Assembly (NCBI GenBank): GCA_038501195.1
Contig: JBBPUQ010000003.1
Coordinates: forward strand, 682,001 to 746,000
DNA from: Nemania diffusa
Lineage: Eukaryota > Ascomycota > Sordariomycetes > Xylariales > Xylariaceae
Length of the DNA: 64,000 nucleotides
Direction of reading: 5' to 3'
Shown piece by piece: positions 61,501 to 64,000 of this stretch. The first letter of the stretch is position 1. Each line of letters starts with the position of its first letter. A program made the position numbers and the translations under genes. Below the pieces are notes generated by a model that saw only the letters and a list, made by a program, of their open reading frames with translations, had not been told where the DNA came from and did not search any database.

Positions 61501-61798
61501 CTAGGACAAGGCGCGTCAAGAGAAACCCGCTGGTGAAGAGTACGATTCCAACGACATGCATACAAAGTAGCCATATCCAGAAACCGACGGTCCAAGAGCT
61601 ACGGTTTTCAAAGGCTGACTTTCGACGAGACTCTAGAGTAGCGCGTTGCGCTTCATCGGTATTGGGGGGTCCCGCAGGGCTTTTCTTGCTATTTTCCGAT
61701 TCTTTTATTCGCTTTGCCTTGGCCCATTGAGCAGCGATCTTTTGGTAGTCGGTAGGAGGGTTTTTCGGGTTGGCATTGCGAGAGGTCGGAGGAGGCAT
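58595..61798 (-). CDS. GPI13: GPI ethanolamine phosphate transferase 3 (GPI13 / PIG-O)
   Basis: A single exon of 1067 residues. The start is the ATG at 61798; codons just upstream in frame offer only TTG. A basic cytosolic N-terminus is followed by TM1 at about 70-97 and a lumenal alkaline-phosphatase-like domain at about 130-430. That domain holds VIVIIDALRYDF (metal Asp near 141), DPPTSTLQRLKGLTTGTLPTF (predicted nucleophile region), GHLLGVDHAGH (about 293-304) and VMGDHGMDGKGDHGG (about 339-353). The C-terminal 600 residues are a chain of hydrophobic helices. These motifs are the GPI13/PIG-O pattern, and length matches the family. It adds phosphoethanolamine to the third mannose of the GPI precursor in the ER, the link later joined to proteins. 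The last 150 codons are far richer in GC than the rest. Confidence 0.95.
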   Translation of the reverse strand: MPPPTSRNANPKNPPTDYQKIAAQWAKAKRIKESENSKKSPAGPPNTDEAQRATLESRRKSAFENRSSWTVGFWIWLLCMHVVGIVLFTSGFLLTRLVLDERSECATPPIEPLITWQGSRSIDGGCWHPKTFNKAVIVIIDALRYDFTVPVEDKSKAEVYHNAFPFLYESAVASPNNAFLLPFIADPPTSTLQRLKGLTTGTLPTFIDLGSNFAGTAIEEDNILMQLREHGKRIVHLGDDTWTSLFPDYFQPNLSRAYDSFNVWDLHTVDNGVLEHIFPLMSPDRIGEWDITIGHLLGVDHAGHRYGPNHPAMTAKLQQMDAFIRELTESIDQDTLLVVMGDHGMDGKGDHGGESDDEVEAALWMYSKQPVFGRTQADFATPPATAKIRPVNQIDLVPTLALLLGIPIPFNNLGRPIEEAFAGSKGNAWDRLAAASSITSAGSRRYQASYFKARGLQQNSAPGSPASLWKEAEDFVTRSTNPPKWDAVYAAYTAYQAETLRICKDLWARFNVPNMILGIVVMALGVVVLLLYASRDEDEDFAVLDNVELDFAEKTLELQGIGADADVASYKTLTKSLVKSGVSSGLAIGLASSAAVKFTGSEEWLWAGAATAIGSMISVTITLLSHGGKSFFNLLPVNFWGWLSVVFTASQSIGFASNSYTIWEDSISLFFLATFGITSAIAAIRRPSVHERTMGIYHSLLFVVLSRVASFSKLCREEQMPYCKSTYYASANSSTSAPWQLVVPFVVFLILPSIVKSYLQISRSYEGLAPMWIGYGFRGALLLSAGYWTLDAASNNNWLTSVSEPTFKTIHVSIAQVVLALALVAGSTAFLWAPPCISILTTSTSSRRAQVTVLGYGNANGARYLLLPVNIACACILLSKPMGGGAIAIMLWQVLALAEILEINGIAADPIGPVTLALLGNYHYFKTGHQAALSSIQWDSAFIPLLTIRYPWSPIAVALNHFAGQIIACVALPLLVLWKTSPKRKGALEGASRALGVFVAYYAVQSLATMAWAGHLRRHLMLYRVFSPRFMMAAAVLLIVDLVGILVTLLGVRTNVLAVGEVFGYAD

Positions 61799-62765
61799 TA
61801 TGGGCAAATGATCAATTCAAGATCCAATTACAGCCATTGGCTGCTAGAGAGGAGGGAAATAAACTAGCCAATGATATGAAAATAAAAAAAGAGGTTGGAA
61901 TTACCAGGACAAAGAGAGTGCAGAATAGAGAGATTATGGGCGAAACGCGATCGTGGAAACAAAGTTGTTAGAAATGTGAGGAGACATTTTTTTGGTGATT
62001 GAGCAGTGTAAGTAGTACGTGCAGAATACCGAGCTACCAGGTATCTATGTAGGTAAGCTCCAGCTGCTTAGGTACGTCACTAGTAAGTGGGGATACAGTA
62101 TAGCTTACCCCACTATTAACCAATAGGTAGGTACATGTAGGTACCTACTATGTGGGCAGATATCAAAATAGCAGTCCGTGTAGCGGTAGTCACAGCGCAG
62201 GAAACTACGGGGTATACCTACATAGTTGAAGCTTGAATACCGTGTAATTCTTAGTACTAGGCATGAGAGGTGGGAGTCATAAGGCTTAATTGTTTTGATA
62301 AATTCTATTGAGTAAAACCTAGTAAAAGCCCAAAGTAGTGTAGTTGGAAACACGCCAAGGTGACAGTTAGGCTCCTCGCTGAGGACCTAATCCCTTCGGG
62401 GGCGGAGGAGTCCCAGGTTCGATCCCTGGCTTTGGGTATTTTTTTCTTCTTAACTACTAGCCTGCAGGTAACTGGCTTGGCTATGGGGGAGCGGACGGGG
62501 ACCCCGCGTTGTCTAGATCCGAACTATGCGTGTATCTAAACCTGGGGTAGCTAGTACCTAAATATATGTAGGTAGTGGTAGTGCCTTTGTTATATATATT
62601 ACCTACTTGATTTCTAGCTTAAGGCCCTCAAGTCGACTTGCTTATCTATCCCCCTAAGATACAACTTAAAAAAGCGACTTGGGAGTTAGTCATATTGTTC
62701 TTTATACATACAACCTGTTTTAAGAGCAGTTTCTAGAGATCCAGCCTCTCAACCTCTCGAACTTA
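61799..62765. other. Spacer between GPI13 and the SDR gene
   Basis: Left part is the GPI13 promoter and 5' UTR. TAGGTA/TACCTA words crowd 62040-62160. A tRNA-like sequence occupies 62329-62437. Confidence 0.55.
62329..62437 (+). tRNA. tRNA-like sequence, possibly a pseudogene or intron-bearing tRNA
   Basis: The 5' CCCAAAG (62329-62335) pairs perfectly with CTTTGGG (62430-62436), a 7-bp acceptor stem. After TA comes GTGT-AGTTGGAA-ACAC, a good D arm with an A-box-like TAGTGTAGTTGG. The 3' part CCAGG-TTCGATC-CCTGG (62413-62429) is a perfect T arm with a B box, followed by an oligo-T (T6) stop signal after position 62437. The total of 109 nt is about 36 nt longer than a normal tRNA. The middle folds into a CTCCTC/GAGGAG hairpin, but no clean anticodon arm could be found; the best try is anticodon GAC with two bad pairs. 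Amino acid not assigned. Confidence 0.45.
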
Positions 62766-63662
62766 TCAGACCACCACCCGGAAATTCAAGAGATTGCCTT
62801 CCACGATCTCGGCCTTCTTGCTCTCGAGCTCTTCCATATCCCAGTTCACACTGATGAATCTCCCATTCAACCACGGCCGATACTCCCTACTTAGCCACAC
62901 GATTGTGTGTGCCGGGAGTACGGGCTCATCGACAAGCACCGCATGCATCTCCTCGGGCATATTCAATGCAAGCTCGGTCCTGACGCCGCCGGGGTGGATG
63001 GAGAAACAGACAATCCCTTGCTTCTCATACTCGCTCGCGATGAACTCGGCGAGACGGCACACCACGAACTTGCTGGACTGGTAGCCCGACGCGCCGTGTC
63101 GCACGCCTATGGCCCCGTAACTCGACACCAGGATGCTCGTCTTCGTCTCGCTCTTCAGCAGCAGCGGGATGAACGAGTGGTTGAGCAGATACGTGCCCTT
63201 GACGTTGATCTCGTAAGTCTTCCACCACTCGGCCGGGTTCGACTCGGCCACCGGCGCCCACTGCTCCAGGTTGCCTGCGTTGCAGACTAGGACGTCCAGC
63301 GTACCTCCGAACGCCTCGCTGATTTTGTCGGCCGCGGCTTGGACGCTCTCTTCTGACGTCACGTCGAGCTTGAGCGCGAGGACCTGTGGCGCACTCTTGC
63401 CTGCGTCAGCCGCGGCCTTCGCCATCTCCTCTACCAAGCTAGACAGATCCGAGCGTGCGCCGATGGCAATATTGCTGCATCCAGACTGAGCTAAGGCTAG
63501 CGCTGCTTCTCTACCGATTCCCTTTGATGCGCCGGCTATGAAGACTGATTTTCCAGCGAGGTTGCTCTTATCGAGCGCGATGAAGGGGTAGGTATCGGTG
63601 TGGATAGTGGTGGTAAATGTATTGAAGGCGGTAAGGTTCGCCCATGGGGTGTTGGTGGTCAT
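62766..63662 (-). CDS. Short-chain dehydrogenase/reductase (SDR)
   Basis: A single exon of 298 residues. The classical SDR plan is complete: GASKGIG at 44-50 (NAD(P)-binding turn), LDVTSEES near 99-106, NAG at 128-130, INVKGTYLL near 152-160, a serine at 180-181, YQSSK with catalytic Tyr194 and Lys198, and HPGGVRTEL beyond. ARS after the second strand suggests NADP(H) preference, since a basic residue follows strand 2, but this is inference. It should interconvert a carbonyl and an alcohol; the substrate cannot be named. The first 30 residues precede the fold as a short extension. The middle of the gene is GC-rich. Two copies of a 29-bp repeat sit about 120-180 bp before the start. Confidence 0.9.
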   Translation of the reverse strand: MTTNTPWANLTAFNTFTTTIHTDTYPFIALDKSNLAGKSVFIAGASKGIGREAALALAQSGCSNIAIGARSDLSSLVEEMAKAAADAGKSAPQVLALKLDVTSEESVQAAADKISEAFGGTLDVLVCNAGNLEQWAPVAESNPAEWWKTYEINVKGTYLLNHSFIPLLLKSETKTSILVSSYGAIGVRHGASGYQSSKFVVCRLAEFIASEYEKQGIVCFSIHPGGVRTELALNMPEEMHAVLVDEPVLPAHTIVWLSREYRPWLNGRFISVNWDMEELESKKAEIVEGNLLNFRVVV

Positions 63663-64000
63663 GTTGAATTAATTTGATTACGTGACAATCTATGCGTTGA
63701 GCTTGTAGATGCAGAAAAAAACGTGTAGAACGATGTTGATGTGAGCGTCTTTCGAAAGAGATAGAAGCTTCAACCTCTTATGTAGTAATCCCCTCTATCT
63801 GGTGTGTAATGTAGTAATCCCCTCTATCTAGTGTGTAATGCTTACCCAATCATGGCAGTCCAGGAAATCGGGCATTACCTATGTAGGTGTTAAGGTTTCA
63901 TGAGAGTTATCTCCTCACTGCCTCCAACCTTGAGCTCCAAACACCCACTGCTTAACTCCAGTTTTAAGTGTCATGTGCACGCATGTCTACTAGTCCCGGT
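63663..64000. other. Upstream region of the SDR gene, to window end
   Basis: No coding signal. It contains the 29-bp tandem duplication and probably the SDR promoter. Confidence 0.5.
63781..63838. repeat. 29-bp tandem duplication upstream of the SDR gene
   Basis: Copies at 63781-63809 and 63810-63838, starting TGTAGTAATCCCCTCTATCT, differ at a single position (GG/AG). It lies in the promoter region of the minus-strand SDR gene. Confidence 0.92.

Noticed and set aside
45845..63662. Secondary-metabolite cluster with the ABC pump, SDR and cell-surface protein
   Set aside because: No PKS, NRPS, terpene synthase or pathway regulator is present, and the genes are separated by housekeeping genes and long spacers.

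Overview
This window looks like nuclear chromosomal DNA of a filamentous ascomycete (Pezizomycotina). Genes are split by short introns of about 50-350 nt with GT...AG ends, intergenic spaces are long, and the proteins match standard ascomycete housekeeping families. The many TACCTA/TAGGTA-rich spacers and the protein relatedness suggest Sordariomycetes, possibly Xylariales, but that narrower placement is a guess. Exon joins were inferred by eye from splice motifs, reading-frame continuity and known domain layouts. No alignment or transcript data were available.

Layout. (1) 1-957: 3' part of a BMT5-type rRNA methyltransferase gene. (2) 958-6791: gene-free spacer. (3) 6792-7911 (-): three-exon gene for an uncharacterised protein with an AT-hook-like motif. 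(4) 7912-12818: spacer ending in a CT-rich promoter. (5) 12819-15681 (+): SET2 H3K36 methyltransferase, convergent with (6) 16924-18553 (-), mitochondrial GABA transaminase. (7) 18554-30470: a 12 kb gene desert, AT-rich in the middle, holding decayed tandem/LTR-like repeats and a 468-bp hAT-type MITE with an exact 8-bp target duplication. (8) 30471-31844 (+): four-TM protein of unknown function. (9) 33235-35004 (+): RAD23 in seven exons, convergent with (10) 35881-37950 (-), the TFIIIB subunit BDP1, which is divergent from (11) 38939-41574 (+), the BRE1 H2B ubiquitin ligase. (12) 41968-42957 (-): SARAF-like ER protein. (13) 45845-50110 (+): full-length ABCB/MDR transporter. (14) 54606-56199 (+): secreted or anchored Cys-rich protein of the DUF7729 type. 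(15) 56200-58594: spacer with a 188-bp near-perfect foldback element. (16) 58595-61798 (-): GPI13 ethanolamine-phosphate transferase. (17) 62329-62437: tRNA-like sequence. (18) 62766-63662 (-): short-chain dehydrogenase.

The genes do not form a pathway cluster. Several serve transcription and chromatin (SET2, BRE1, BDP1) and others protein quality control, the ER and GPI anchors (RAD23, SARAF, GPI13), but this is ordinary gene mixing. No secondary-metabolite backbone gene, CRISPR array, telomere repeat or intact transposase was found. The most notable non-genic items are the two MITE-like elements, the tRNA-like locus and blocks of extreme GC content inside several genes.
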